Source: Chromobacterium sp. IIBBL 290-4
GTDB taxonomy: Bacteria; Pseudomonadota; Gammaproteobacteria; Burkholderiales; Chromobacteriaceae
Length of the DNA: 64,000 bases
Reading direction: 5' to 3'
NCBI RefSeq assembly: GCF_024207115.1
Contig: NZ_CP100128.1
Coordinates: 5,053,380-5,117,379 of the forward strand
The notes under the pieces were generated by a model that saw only the letters and a list, made by a program, of their open reading frames with translations, was not told the origin of the DNA and ran no database searches. Shown here one piece after another: positions 1 through 8,535 of this stretch (positions are counted from its first letter, which is position 1; each line of letters opens with the position of its first letter). The position numbers and the translations under genes are program-made.

Positions 1-168
1 GCCAGCGCCCGCGAGCAGTGGCGCAAGAAGTTCGGCCGCCCGCCGGCCGACGCGGCGGAAAAAGCCAAGCAATACCGCTTCCTGGCGCAACGCGGCTTCC
101 CCTCGGACGTGATCCGGCAAGTCTTGGCCCGCGGCGCCGACGACGATTTCGACTTCCCCGAGGACTGA
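1..168 (+). CDS. recX: Regulatory protein RecX, C-terminal fragment
   Basis: The window opens inside an open frame that ends at a TGA at 166-168. The visible 55 residues (WRKKFGRPP ... QYRFLAQRGFPSDVIRQVL) have the helical, basic C-terminal repeat typical of RecX, the small protein that binds RecA filaments and limits recombinase activity in the cytoplasm. The N-terminus lies outside the window. A following gene starts 3 bases after the stop and alaS comes next. RecX next to alaS is a common bacterial arrangement (known context). Identity rests on the FLxxRGFxxDVIRxVL pattern, so it is likely but based on a short piece. Confidence 0.8.
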   Translation, partial: ASAREQWRKKFGRPPADAAEKAKQYRFLAQRGFPSDVIRQVLARGADDDFDFPED

Positions 169-171
169 GCC

Positions 172-630
172 ATGAGCGCGCGCAGCATCGCCACCGAAAT
201 CGATATCGCCGCCGACGCGGCGCAGGTGTGGCAGGTGCTGGCCGACTGGCGGCGCTACCCGGAATGGAATCCCTTCATCGTCGGCCTGCACGGCCGCCAC
301 GCGGCCGGGGCCAGGCTGGTGGCCACGATACAGCCGCCGGGCAGCCGCAGAATGACTTTCCGGCCGACGCTGCTGGAGTTCGCCGCGCCACGCCAATGGC
401 GCTGGCGCGGCAAATGGCTGATTCCCGGCCTGCTCGACGGCGAGCATCATTTCCGGCTGGAGCCGCTGGAAAACGGCCATACCCGCTTCCATCACGGCGA
501 AACTTTTTCCGGCCTGCTGCTGCCGCTTTTCGGCGAAAAAGGGCTCAATGCCGCCCGCCGGGGCTTCGCGCAGATGAACCAGGCGCTGAAGCGGCGCTGC
601 GAAGCCCTTGCCAGCCAGGCTTCGGCTTGA
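172..630 (+). CDS. SRPBCC (START/polyketide cyclase-like) domain protein
   Basis: A 152-residue protein starting 3 bases after the recX stop, so probably co-transcribed with it. The sequence shows the SRPBCC pattern: IDIAADAAQVWQVLADW at the N-terminus, then YPEWNPFI, repeated short beta strands, and a C-terminal long helix containing RRGFAQMNQALKRR. The fold forms a deep hydrophobic ligand pocket used for lipids, aromatic polyketides or chaperoning, but no specific ligand can be read from the sequence. No signal peptide or membrane segment is seen, so it is cytoplasmic. The family call is secure; the function is unknown. Confidence 0.75.
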   Translation: MSARSIATEIDIAADAAQVWQVLADWRRYPEWNPFIVGLHGRHAAGARLVATIQPPGSRRMTFRPTLLEFAAPRQWRWRGKWLIPGLLDGEHHFRLEPLENGHTRFHHGETFSGLLLPLFGEKGLNAARRGFAQMNQALKRRCEALASQASA

Positions 631-693
631 CACAATCGACGGATTCGTCCCGGCACGGCGCCCGGACCAGATTTGAAAAATTGACCAAAACAC

Positions 694-3327
694 ATGAAAA
701 CTTCTGAAATTCGCAAGAAATTCCTGGATTTCTTCGCCTCCAAAGGCCACCAGGTCGTTCCCTCCAGCAGCCTGATCCCGGGCAACGACCCGACGCTGAT
801 GTTCACCGTCGCCGGCATGGTGCAATTCAAGGACGTGTTCCTGGGCTTTGAAAAGCGCGACTACACCCGCGCCACCACCAGCCAGAAATGCCTGCGCGCG
901 GGCGGCAAGCACAATGACCTGGAAAACGTCGGCTACACCGCGCGCCACCATACTTTCTTTGAAATGCTGGGCAACTTCAGCTTCGGCGACTACTTCAAGC
1001 GCGACGCCATCACCTTCGCCTGGGAATTCCTGACCGGCGAGCAATGGCTGGCCCTGCCCAAAGACAAGCTGATGGTCACCGTCTACGCCTCCGACGACGA
1101 AGCCTACGACATCTGGCACAAAACCGTTGGCGTGCCGGCCGACAAGATCGTCCGCATCGGCGACAACAAGGGCGCTCCCTACGCCTCCGACAACTTCTGG
1201 ACCATGGGCGACACCGGCCCCTGCGGCCCCTGCACTGAGATCTTCTACGACCACGGCCCGTCCGTGGCCGGCGGCCCTCCGGGCAGCCCGGACGAGGACG
1301 GCGACCGCTTCATAGAGATCTGGAACAACGTCTTCATGCAGTTCAACCGCGACGAAGCCGGCACGCTGCACCCGCTGCCCAAGCCCTCGGTCGACACCGG
1401 CATGGGCCTGGAGCGCCTGTCCACCGTGCTGCAGCAGGTGAAGTCCAACTACGAAACCGACGCGCTGGCCTGCCTGGTGCGCGCCGCCGCCCGCGAAACC
1501 GGCGTGGCCTACAGCCAGGACGTGCCGTCGCTGAAAGTGATCGCCGACCACATCCGCGCCTGTTCCTTCATGATCGCCGACGGCATCCTGCCGTCCAACG
1601 AAGGCCGCGGCTACGTGCTGCGCCGCATCGCCCGCCGCGCCATCCGCCACGGCTACAAGCTGGGCCAGAAGGGCCTGTTCTTCCACAAGATCGTCGCCGA
1701 CCTGGCCGCCGAAATGGGCGAAGCCTATCCGGACCTGCGCGAGAAGCAAGCCCATATCGAAGACGCGATCCGCGCCGAGGAAATCAAGTTCGCCGAGACG
1801 CTGGAAAACGGCATGGCCCTGGTGGACGCCGCGCTGGAAGGCGGCAAGACCGCCCTGGACGGCGACACCATCTTCAAGCTGTACGACACCTTCGGCTTCC
1901 CAGTGGACCTGACCGCCGACATCTGCCGCGAACGCGGCATCCACGCCGATCTGGAAGGCTTCGAGCGCGCAATGGAAGCCCAGCGCGAGCGCGGCCGCGC
2001 CGGCTCCAATTTCAAGATGACCGGCAAGATCAGCTACAGCGGCGACGACACCTGCTTCCACGGCTATGACAAGAACAGCGTGGACGCCAAGATCCTGGCG
2101 CTGTACAAGGGCACCGAGCCGGTTGAATCGCTGGCCGCCGGCGACGAGGGCATCGTGGTGCTGGACAACACCGCCTTCTACGCCGAAGGCGGCGGCCAGG
2201 TGGGCGACGTGGGCGAAATCTCCGCCACCGGCGGCCTGGACGCGCTGTTCGACGTGGCCGACACCCAGAAAATCCAGGGCGCGGTGTTCGGCCACAAGGG
2301 CAAACTGGCCCGCGGCGCACTGAAGGTAGGCGACACCGTCACCGCCACCATCGACCTGCATCAACGCCTGGCCAGCGCCCGCAACCACTCCGCCACCCAC
2401 CTGCTGCACGCGGCGCTGCGCCATGTGCTGGGCAGCCATGTAGCGCAGAAGGGTTCGCTGGTGAACCCGGAACGCACCCGCTTCGACTTCGCCCATGGCG
2501 AGGCCGTCAGCGCTGAGCAGATCGCCGAGCTGGAACGCGTGGTCAACCACGTGATCGCGTCCAACTACGAAGTGAAGGCCGAGCTGATGAGCATGGCCGA
2601 CGCGCAGAAATCCGGCGCGATGATGCTGTTCGGCGAAAAATACGGCGAAGAAGTGCGCGTGCTGACCATGGGCGATTTCTCAGCCGAGCTGTGCGGCGGC
2701 ACCCACGTCAAGCGCACTGGCGACATCGGCCTGTTCAAGATCGTGGCCGAAGGCGGCGTGGCCGCCGGCGTGCGCCGCATCGAAGCCGTGACCGGCGCGG
2801 GCGCGCTGGCTTATATCCAGGCCCAGGACGCGCTGATCAAGGAAGCCGCCGGCGCGCTGAAGGCGCAGACCAGCGAGGAAGTGCTGGCCAAGATCGCCGC
2901 GCTGCAGGACAACGCCAAGGCGCTGGAGAAAGAGCTGGCCAAGCTGAAGGGCCAACTGGCCGCCTCCGCCGGCGACAGCCTGGCCGACAGCGCCGCCGTG
3001 ATCAACGGCGTCAAGGTGCTGGCGGCCGAGCTGCCCGGCGCCGACAACACCGCGCTGCGCGAAACGCTGGACAAGCTGAAGGACAAGCTGGGCTCCGCCG
3101 CCATCGTGCTGGCCGCCAAGGGCGACGGCAAAGTGGCGCTGGTGGCCGGCGTCACCGCCGACCTGACCGGCAAGGTCAAGGCCGGCGAGCTGGTCAACTT
3201 CGTCGCCCAACAGGTGGGCGGCAAGGGCGGCGGCCGTCCGGACATGGCCCAGGCCGGCGGCACCCAGCCGGAAAACCTGGACGCCGCGCTGAAGGGCGTG
3301 GAAGCCTGGGTGGCCGGCAAGCTGTAA
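694..3327 (+). CDS. alaS: Alanine--tRNA ligase
   Basis: An 877-residue protein, the normal length for bacterial AlaRS, which charges tRNA-Ala with alanine in the cytoplasm. The N-terminal class II catalytic domain begins [15 protein letters not shown] and contains [12 protein letters not shown]. The editing domain carries the zinc/editing motif HSATHLLH and the later CGGTH. A helical region (about 720-790) leads into the C-terminal C-Ala domain, which ends in the glycine-rich [15 protein letters not shown] motif. All expected domains are present and the frame is unbroken. It is followed directly by a strong rho-independent terminator at 3354-3388, so transcription probably ends here. Confidence 0.98.
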   Translation: MKTSEIRKKFLDFFASKGHQVVPSSSLIPGNDPTLMFTVAGMVQFKDVFLGFEKRDYTRATTSQKCLRAGGKHNDLENVGYTARHHTFFEMLGNFSFGDYFKRDAITFAWEFLTGEQWLALPKDKLMVTVYASDDEAYDIWHKTVGVPADKIVRIGDNKGAPYASDNFWTMGDTGPCGPCTEIFYDHGPSVAGGPPGSPDEDGDRFIEIWNNVFMQFNRDEAGTLHPLPKPSVDTGMGLERLSTVLQQVKSNYETDALACLVRAAARETGVAYSQDVPSLKVIADHIRACSFMIADGILPSNEGRGYVLRRIARRAIRHGYKLGQKGLFFHKIVADLAAEMGEAYPDLREKQAHIEDAIRAEEIKFAETLENGMALVDAALEGGKTALDGDTIFKLYDTFGFPVDLTADICRERGIHADLEGFERAMEAQRERGRAGSNFKMTGKISYSGDDTCFHGYDKNSVDAKILALYKGTEPVESLAAGDEGIVVLDNTAFYAEGGGQVGDVGEISATGGLDALFDVADTQKIQGAVFGHKGKLARGALKVGDTVTATIDLHQRLASARNHSATHLLHAALRHVLGSHVAQKGSLVNPERTRFDFAHGEAVSAEQIAELERVVNHVIASNYEVKAELMSMADAQKSGAMMLFGEKYGEEVRVLTMGDFSAELCGGTHVKRTGDIGLFKIVAEGGVAAGVRRIEAVTGAGALAYIQAQDALIKEAAGALKAQTSEEVLAKIAALQDNAKALEKELAKLKGQLAASAGDSLADSAAVINGVKVLAAELPGADNTALRETLDKLKDKLGSAAIVLAAKGDGKVALVAGVTADLTGKVKAGELVNFVAQQVGGKGGGRPDMAQAGGTQPENLDAALKGVEAWVAGKL

Positions 3328-3353
3328 GCCGGTTATCCTGACCATCCTTAGCC

Positions 3354-3388
3354 AAACGGCCGCATGACTTGCATGCGGCCGTTTTTTT
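3354..3388 (+). terminator. Rho-independent terminator after alaS
   Basis: A 13-bp perfect inverted repeat (AAACGGCCGCATG / CATGCGGCCGTTT) with a 5-base loop is followed by an unbroken T run, 27 bases after the alaS stop. Confidence 0.93.
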
Positions 3389-3443
3389 AACTGTAACAAT
3401 TCCATCTTACAATCGCGGCACAACCTCGCACGGGAGCTTCAGC

Positions 3444-3941
3444 ATGACTGCAACCGTTTTCCGTCTGGCCGACTGGGATGACCTTCCCGCCCTCTGCCAA
3501 CTGATCCAGCTCGCCTTCCGCCCCTTGGCTTCGCAACTGCCCAGCCGCCCCACCGCGCTGGATGAAACCGTAGCTAGCCTCACCGGCCACCTGGCCAGCG
3601 GCAGCCAGATTTTTCTGGCCGAGCGCGAAGGACAATTGCTGGCCTGCCTGCTGGTGCTGCCGCCCCAGAACGGCCTAGCTGAAGTCAAACGCGTCTGCGC
3701 CCACCCGGATTGGCAAGGCCATGGCCTGGGATCGGCCCTGCTTGAATATTCTGAAAAACAGCTGCGCAAGCAAGGCGTGGAAGAGCTGATCTTGTCCACC
3801 CGGCGGCAACTGCCCGGCAACCTGCGCTTCTATCAAAAACTGGGTTACCAGGAAATGGAACGCCAGCCTTATCCGGCAGGCATCGACGACGAGCGCGTCG
3901 TCATGCGCAAAAACCTGTTTTCCGCCGCCAGTCATTTGTAA
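3444..3941 (+). CDS. GNAT family N-acetyltransferase
   Basis: A 165-residue single-domain GNAT acetyltransferase that would move an acetyl group from acetyl-CoA to an amine. The acetyl-CoA pyrophosphate loop is visible as VCAHPDWQGHGLGSALLEY (Q/RxxGxG/A type), followed by the beta-alpha C-terminal half with NLRFYQKLGYQEMER. I chose the ATG at 3444, which has GGGAG a few bases upstream. An upstream in-frame ATG at 3369 lies inside the alaS terminator and is unlikely. The substrate cannot be inferred. It appears monocistronic, with a terminator at 4059-4085 downstream. Confidence 0.85.
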   Translation: MTATVFRLADWDDLPALCQLIQLAFRPLASQLPSRPTALDETVASLTGHLASGSQIFLAEREGQLLACLLVLPPQNGLAEVKRVCAHPDWQGHGLGSALLEYSEKQLRKQGVEELILSTRRQLPGNLRFYQKLGYQEMERQPYPAGIDDERVVMRKNLFSAASHL

Positions 3942-4058
3942 CGGAAAACAATTCCTTGCGAGAAACATCTGTAAGTTTGTTTCACATCAAGTCACGGGAA
4001 ATCATTAAACCCTAATATAACCATGCTTCTTATGGCTTCTCCTTTGTTGTTTGCTTGC

Positions 4059-4085
4059 GCCCCGGTTCTGCCGGGGCACTTTTTT
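4059..4085 (+). terminator. Rho-independent terminator downstream of the GNAT gene
   Basis: A 7-bp stem GCCCCGG / CCGGGGC with loop TTCTG is followed by AC and a run of six T residues. It lies between the acetyltransferase and the solute-binding protein gene and isolates them. Confidence 0.85.
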
Positions 4086-4088
4086 GTG

Positions 4089-4116
4089 CTGACTGTTTCG
4101 ACGGAATGTTTATAGT
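4089..4116 (+). promoter_or_regulatory. Possible sigma-70 promoter for the solute-binding protein gene
   Basis: CTGACT (4089-4094) and TATAGT (4111-4116) are separated by 16 bases, directly after the preceding terminator and 30 bases ahead of the start codon at 4147. This is a match by eye only. Confidence 0.4.
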
Positions 4117-4146
4117 GGGGATAAGCCACTGTTGGAGGAACGTTCC

Positions 4147-4908
4147 ATGCGTCTGTCGCCGAGCGTCCTGCTTGCCCTATCCCTGATCGCCCTCCCCATG
4201 GCCGGCGCCAAAGCCGACCTCCCCCAGGCGGAAATCTACGCGCTGAGCGAAACCCTGCCGCCTCTCAGCTACGACGAGAATGGCATCCATAAAGGCTTTT
4301 CCAACGAGCTGCTGCAAATGATGCTGCACGAGAGCGGCTTGCACGCCGTCATTCAGCTCAAGCCATGGAGCCGCGCCTTGCGCGAGGCGCAGCAAGTGCC
4401 CAACACCATGCTGTATCTGACCGTGAGAACCCCGGAGCGGGAAGAGATGTTCAAATGGATAGGACCGGCCTTGCCGCTGCCCATCGAGCTGTTCCGGCTA
4501 GGCGGCGGCCACGCCCGCCCTTACACCTCTCTGGACGATGCCAAGAAGGCCGTCGTGGCCGTCGCCCGCGACACGCCCGGCCAGAAGATGCTGGAAAACC
4601 TGGGCTTTGTCGAAAACCGCAATATGATCCTGACCAATGACGAGGCCCAGTCGGCCAAGCTGTTGTACGCGCACCGGGTGCAATACACCGCCGGCGTGTC
4701 CTTGTTCCAGCGCTATGCGCTCAAACAGATGAAGATGGATCCGGAACTGCTGGATTCGGTGCAGGTGCTGGACGACAGCACGCAGTTTTATTTCGCCATG
4801 CAGAAGGACAGCAACCCGCAATACATCGCCCGGCTGCAAGCGGCGTTGGACAAGATCAAGCAGGATGGGCGCTATGCTTCGCTGATCAAACGCTATGCCC
4901 ACCCCTGA
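4147..4908 (+). CDS. Periplasmic solute-binding protein (amino-acid-type, SBP_bac_3 family)
   Basis: A 253-residue protein with a Sec signal peptide (MRLSPSVLLALSLIALPMAGAKA, cleavage near residue 23), so periplasmic. The rest has the layout of family 3 periplasmic binding proteins: LPPLSYDENGIHKGFSNELLQMML at the N-lobe, a central hinge, and a C-terminal QAALDKIKQDGRYASLIKRY helix. Such proteins usually feed amino acids to an ABC importer, but no permease or ATPase lies nearby. It is therefore an orphan of the kind common in Chromobacterium, and could equally act as a sensor-type binding protein. Start 4147 is chosen because GGAGGA lies 8 bases upstream. A TTG at 4132 is less likely. Confidence 0.85.
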   Translation: MRLSPSVLLALSLIALPMAGAKADLPQAEIYALSETLPPLSYDENGIHKGFSNELLQMMLHESGLHAVIQLKPWSRALREAQQVPNTMLYLTVRTPEREEMFKWIGPALPLPIELFRLGGGHARPYTSLDDAKKAVVAVARDTPGQKMLENLGFVENRNMILTNDEAQSAKLLYAHRVQYTAGVSLFQRYALKQMKMDPELLDSVQVLDDSTQFYFAMQKDSNPQYIARLQAALDKIKQDGRYASLIKRYAHP

Positions 4909-4911
4909 GCG

Positions 4912-5691
4912 CTACAACACCAGCTTGCCGCCCACCAGCGCCAGCATCACGGCCAGCGCCGGGCGCAGCCAATGATCGGACAGCTTGCCGGTCAGCTTGC
5001 TGCCCAGCCAGATGCCCGGCAGCGAGCCGCTCAGCAGCTTGAGCAGCAACACCCAATCCAGATGCCCCATGCTGGCATGGCCCAGCCCCGCCACCAGGGT
5101 CAAGGGCACGGCATGGGCGATTTCGGTGCCCACCAGCCGCGAAGTCGGCAGAGCCGGATACAGCAGGAACAAGGCCAGGGTGCCCAAGGCGCCGGCGCCG
5201 ATCGAACTCAGCGTCACCAGCACGCCCAGCGCCACGCCCACCAGCACGGTGGGCCAGACGCGCCCGCCTTCGCCCAGCTTGGCGACATGGCGCCCGCCTA
5301 CTTTCATCAGCCAGGGTTTGAACAGGATGGCGGCGGCGGTCAGCATCAAGGCCAGCCCCAATACGAAGCGGAAAATGGAATCCATGATCTCGGCCGGCAC
5401 ATGCAGCCAGGACAACAAGCCCAGGGTCAGCAAGGCCGCCGGCACGCTGCCCAGCGACAGATGCAAGGTGATGCGCCAGTCGATATGCCTCTGCTTATGG
5501 TGCACCGCCACGCCGCCGGCCTTGGTCAAAGCCGCGTAAAGCAAATCGGTGCCCACCGCGGTAGCCGGCGAAATGCCGAACCACAGCAGAATGGGCGTCA
5601 TCAAGGAGCCGCCGCCCACGCCGGTCAAGCCGACAATGAAGCCGACCGCCAGTCCCGCCGCCGTATATCCAAAATCCATAGCCATCCCCAT
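4912..5691 (-). CDS. TauE/SafE (TSUP) family membrane permease
   Basis: A protein of about 255-259 residues with 7-8 hydrophobic segments. The signature GLTGVGGGSLMTP lies near the N-terminus and its repeat copy SIGAGALGTLALFLLYP lies in the second half, the internally duplicated plan of TSUP permeases. Members export or import sulfite, sulfonates or other organic anions across the inner membrane. No sulfur gene lies next to it, so the substrate is open. Three closely spaced in-frame ATGs (5691, 5685, 5679) compete. 5679 has GGGGA upstream and begins at the first hydrophobic segment. The gene converges on the solute-binding protein, with stops 3 bases apart. Confidence 0.9.
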   Translation of the reverse strand: MGMAMDFGYTAAGLAVGFIVGLTGVGGGSLMTPILLWFGISPATAVGTDLLYAALTKAGGVAVHHKQRHIDWRITLHLSLGSVPAALLTLGLLSWLHVPAEIMDSIFRFVLGLALMLTAAAILFKPWLMKVGGRHVAKLGEGGRVWPTVLVGVALGVLVTLSSIGAGALGTLALFLLYPALPTSRLVGTEIAHAVPLTLVAGLGHASMGHLDWVLLLKLLSGSLPGIWLGSKLTGKLSDHWLRPALAVMLALVGGKLVL

Positions 5692-5728
5692 CCTGACTGC
5701 AAGATGTACCCGATGCTACGCGCTTTGC

Positions 5729-5757
5729 TTATAACAACTAAGACCGTTTAGATACAA
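5729..5757 (-). promoter_or_regulatory. Probable sigma-70 promoter of the TauE/SafE gene
   Basis: Read on the minus strand, TTGTAT (5757-5752) and TTATAA (5734-5729) are separated by 17 bases, about 40 bases upstream of the start codon. The rest of 5758-6016 holds no recognisable gene. Confidence 0.5.
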
Positions 5758-6016
5758 CAATAGATAAAGAAAACATATAAGTCTCGGTTCGCAAGCTTCA
5801 CCCAATCATCACGCCGCTGTAACAGGCAGCGCTTATGTTTCTGATGAGTATCGTTGGCATGGACACCACAGCCGGAGGCGCGCTCGCACGCTAATGCTTT
5901 ACAAACTGTGAAAATAGAGTCAAGTTGACTAGGTCGGGGCAGTGCCTGCCCGCAGGCGAATGCGTCATCCGGTCAGGCCCCCTGAACAGCCCACGTTTCG
6001 AGATGAAAGGTGCAGG

Positions 6017-6205
6017 ATGATATCTCGCATTCCCCTGAGCGTTCGCCGAAAACAAGCCCGTGACCAACATGAAAGCTTCCTCTATGCGGTGGCCAAGCCG
6101 CAACTGAGCGAAGACGAAAGATCGCGCCAACAGAAAGTGCGTCAGCGCGCCCACGACCGCGATGACGCCCGCTTCCTGGCCGATCGCTGCGACGACCTGT
6201 TTTGA
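6017..6205 (+). CDS. Small charged hypothetical protein (62 residues)
   Basis: An open frame of 62 residues starting at an ATG with AAAGG six bases upstream. It is very rich in Arg, Asp and Gln and is predicted helical and soluble (RRKQARDQHESFLYAVAKPQLSEDERSRQQKVRQRA). I recognise no family. It lies alone between the TauE/SafE promoter region and the kdp promoter. The ribosome-binding site and the non-random, non-antisense location argue for a gene; the short length and lack of known homologues argue for caution. Confidence 0.45.
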   Translation: MISRIPLSVRRKQARDQHESFLYAVAKPQLSEDERSRQQKVRQRAHDRDDARFLADRCDDLF

Positions 6206-6428
6206 ATGCCGCGGGGGCGCCCCGCCCCCCCTGCCCCACCTTGCACACCCCCAAGGCGTCAGCCCCGTCTGTTTTTCTTTACACCCCCGCCTTGCACTGC
6301 AACATTCGCCACACCCCTTCAGCATCAAGGTTTTTCTTCCTCGCAAGCCTAGAGCCGAATACCTAAAAAAAAGTGCATTTTCCGCCACGGCGGGAATTAT
6401 TTTGGGTAAACCATGCCCATAAAGATAA
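6206..6428. other. Intergenic DNA upstream of kdp, no gene seen
   Basis: This stretch begins GC-rich, with runs of C and G, and becomes AT-rich toward the KdpE-type box. I see no open frame with a ribosome-binding site, no RNA gene and no clear terminator. Confidence 0.5.
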
Positions 6429-6451
6429 TTTTTATACTTTTTTTATACTCC
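6429..6451 (+). promoter_or_regulatory. KdpE-type operator upstream of the kdp operon
   Basis: Two TTTATAC repeats 11 bases apart (6431-6437 and 6442-6448) sit in a T-rich tract, about 80 bases ahead of the first ORF. The arrangement is nearly the same as the KdpE site of the E. coli kdpFABC promoter as I remember it. A TTGACG at 6474-6479 could be the -35 element, with a poor -10 as expected for an activator-dependent promoter. Confidence 0.75.
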
Positions 6452-6528
6452 TCTCTCCGCTTTTATCAGGTTTTTGACGCCGCATTGCGTACCTTCCACA
6501 ACGCACATTACGCATGGAGATTTTCACT

Positions 6529-6621
6529 ATGGATCTTCTTTACATCGGTCTGATCGCGCTGTTCGGCGCAATGACCTGGCTGTTGATCGCAGCCTGCGAC
6601 AAATTGGGAGGCAAGCAATGA
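6529..6621 (+). CDS. 30-residue membrane peptide preceding kdpF
   Basis: MDLLYIGLIALFGAMTWLLI begins a 30-residue peptide with one transmembrane helix and a short polar tail. Its TGA overlaps the kdpF ATG (ATGA at 6618-6621), so translation is probably coupled. GGAGA lies upstream with suitable spacing. Short membrane ORFs at this position precede kdpF in various proteobacteria (from memory), without an assigned role. A second small accessory subunit or a leader controlling kdpF translation are both possible. It is too small for default gene calling and may be missed. Confidence 0.7.
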   Translation: MDLLYIGLIALFGAMTWLLIAACDKLGGKQ

Positions 6622-6707
6622 GCGCTTGGTACCTGATCAGCGCCGCTTTGGCGCTGGGCCTGTTCGTTTATCTGATTTACGCATTGGTTAAGCCGGAGAA
6701 TTTCTAA
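6618..6707 (+). CDS. kdpF: K+-transporting ATPase small subunit KdpF
   Basis: A 29-residue single-helix membrane peptide ([20 protein letters not shown], then a YALVKPENF tail). The ending LVKPExF is characteristic of KdpF, which stabilises the KdpFABC complex in the inner membrane. It overlaps the upstream mini-ORF by four bases and is followed by kdpA two bases after its stop, a tightly coupled operon arrangement. Confidence 0.93.
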   Translation: MSAWYLISAALALGLFVYLIYALVKPENF

Positions 6708-6709
6708 TC

Positions 6710-8518
6710 ATGACAACGCCCGCCATGCTCCAATTGGGGCTGTTCCTGGTCGTGCTGATCGCACTGGCCTGGCCTCTTGGCGCGTATATGACGCGCATCG
6801 TACAAGGGGAAAACGTAGGTCTGGTACGCTTGTTCGCGCCGCTGGAACGGGGCTTTTACCGTCTGGCCGGCATCAAGCAGGATGAGGAAATGGGCTGGCG
6901 CGGCTATACCGTCGCGCTGATCCTGTTCAACGTCCTGGGCGCGCTGGCCGTTTACGCGCTGCAACGTCTGCAAGGCTCGCTGCCGTTCAACCCGCAGGCG
7001 ATGACAGCCGTCTCCCCCGACTCTTCTTTCAACACCGCCATTTCCTTCATCACCAACACCAACTGGCAAGGTTACGGCGGCGAAACCACGATGAGCTACC
7101 TGACCCAGATGCTGGGCCTGACGGTGCAGAACTTCGTGTCCGCCGCCACCGGCGCCGCGGTGGTGATCGCGCTGATCCGCGGCTTCGCCCGCCACAGCAG
7201 CGGCAAGATCGGCAACTTCTGGGTGGACGTGACTCGCGTCACCCTGTACGTGCTGCTGCCGCTGTCGCTGGTATTCGCGCTGGTATTCACCCAGCAAGGC
7301 GCCATCCAGAACCTGTCCGCCTACAAGGACGTGCACACGCTGGAAATGACCAAGTACCAGCAGCCCAAGGTGGACGCCAAGGGCAATCCGGTGACCGGCA
7401 AGGACGGCAAGCCGGTGATGGAAGACAAGACCACGCAAACGCAAACCCTGCCCATGGGTCCGGTGGCCTCGCAAGAAGCCATCAAGATGCTGGGCACCAA
7501 CGGCGGCGGCTTCTTCAACGCCAACTCCGCCCATCCGTTTGAGAACCCGACCCCGCTGGTCAACTTCCTGCAAGACATCGCCATCTTCCTGATCCCGGCC
7601 GCGCTGTGCTTCCTGTTTGGCCGCATGGTGGGCGACCGCCGTCAAAGCTGGGCCATCATCGCCGCGATGACCGCGATCTTCGTAACCGCCGTGGTGGTGG
7701 AAACCAGCGCCGAGCAAGCCGGCGTGCCGCAATACAGCACGATGCACATCGACCAGAAGGCCAGCAGCCTGCAATCCGGCGGCAATATGGAAGGCAAGGA
7801 AGCCCGCTTCGGCATCATCGATACTTCGCTGTTCATCGCCGTGACCACCTCCGCCTCCTGCGGCGCCGTCAACGCGATGCACGACTCGCTGACCCCGGTT
7901 GGCGGCCTGGTGCCGATGTTCCTGATGCAGCTGGGCGAAGTGGTGTTCGGCGGCGTGGGCTCCGGTCTGTACGGCATGCTGATTTTCGCCATCCTGGCGG
8001 TGTTCATCGCCGGCCTGATGGTGGGCCGCACCCCGGAATACCTGGGCAAGAAGATCGAAACCTACGAGATGAAGATGACCGCGATCACCATTCTGGTGAC
8101 CCCGACCCTGGTGCTGGCGCTGACCGCCATCGCCGTGAGCGTGGCCGCGGGCAAGGCCGGCATCGCCAACCCCGGCGCGCACGGCTTCAGCGAAATCCTG
8201 TACGCCTTCACCTCCGCCGCCAACAACAACGGCAGCGCGTTCGCCGGCCTGTCCGCGAACACCCCGTTCTACAACATCGCCACTGGCATCGCCATGTACT
8301 TCGGCCGCTTCTTCATGATTGTGCCCATCCTGGCCATCGCCGGTTCGCTGGCCGCCAAGAAACGCCTGGCCGTCACCAGCGGCACCCTGCCGACCCATGG
8401 CCCGCTGTTCGTGGTGTTGCTGATCGGCACCGTGCTGCTGGTCGGCGCCCTTAACTATGTTCCGGCTCTGGCACTGGGCCCGGTGGTCGAGCATCTGCAA
8501 ATGCTCGCCGTCCACTAA
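6710..8518 (+). CDS. kdpA: K+-transporting ATPase subunit KdpA
   Basis: A 602-residue polytopic membrane protein, the K+-selective channel-like subunit of the high-affinity KdpFABC pump. Its four pore-loop repeats are visible around [59 protein letters not shown] and [17 protein letters not shown]. Length is slightly above the E. coli protein, the extra being a lysine-rich insert near residues 205-240. It starts two bases after kdpF and is followed by kdpB 17 bases later. Expression should follow KdpD/KdpE and K+ limitation. Confidence 0.98.
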   Translation: MTTPAMLQLGLFLVVLIALAWPLGAYMTRIVQGENVGLVRLFAPLERGFYRLAGIKQDEEMGWRGYTVALILFNVLGALAVYALQRLQGSLPFNPQAMTAVSPDSSFNTAISFITNTNWQGYGGETTMSYLTQMLGLTVQNFVSAATGAAVVIALIRGFARHSSGKIGNFWVDVTRVTLYVLLPLSLVFALVFTQQGAIQNLSAYKDVHTLEMTKYQQPKVDAKGNPVTGKDGKPVMEDKTTQTQTLPMGPVASQEAIKMLGTNGGGFFNANSAHPFENPTPLVNFLQDIAIFLIPAALCFLFGRMVGDRRQSWAIIAAMTAIFVTAVVVETSAEQAGVPQYSTMHIDQKASSLQSGGNMEGKEARFGIIDTSLFIAVTTSASCGAVNAMHDSLTPVGGLVPMFLMQLGEVVFGGVGSGLYGMLIFAILAVFIAGLMVGRTPEYLGKKIETYEMKMTAITILVTPTLVLALTAIAVSVAAGKAGIANPGAHGFSEILYAFTSAANNNGSAFAGLSANTPFYNIATGIAMYFGRFFMIVPILAIAGSLAAKKRLAVTSGTLPTHGPLFVVLLIGTVLLVGALNYVPALALGPVVEHLQMLAVH

Positions 8519-8535
8519 GCCCGTCAGTCAAGGAA

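Noticed and set aside
3369-3443. Upstream start for the GNAT acetyltransferase
   Set aside because: The region overlaps the alaS terminator and the added residues are unlike the family; the 3444 start has a ribosome-binding site.
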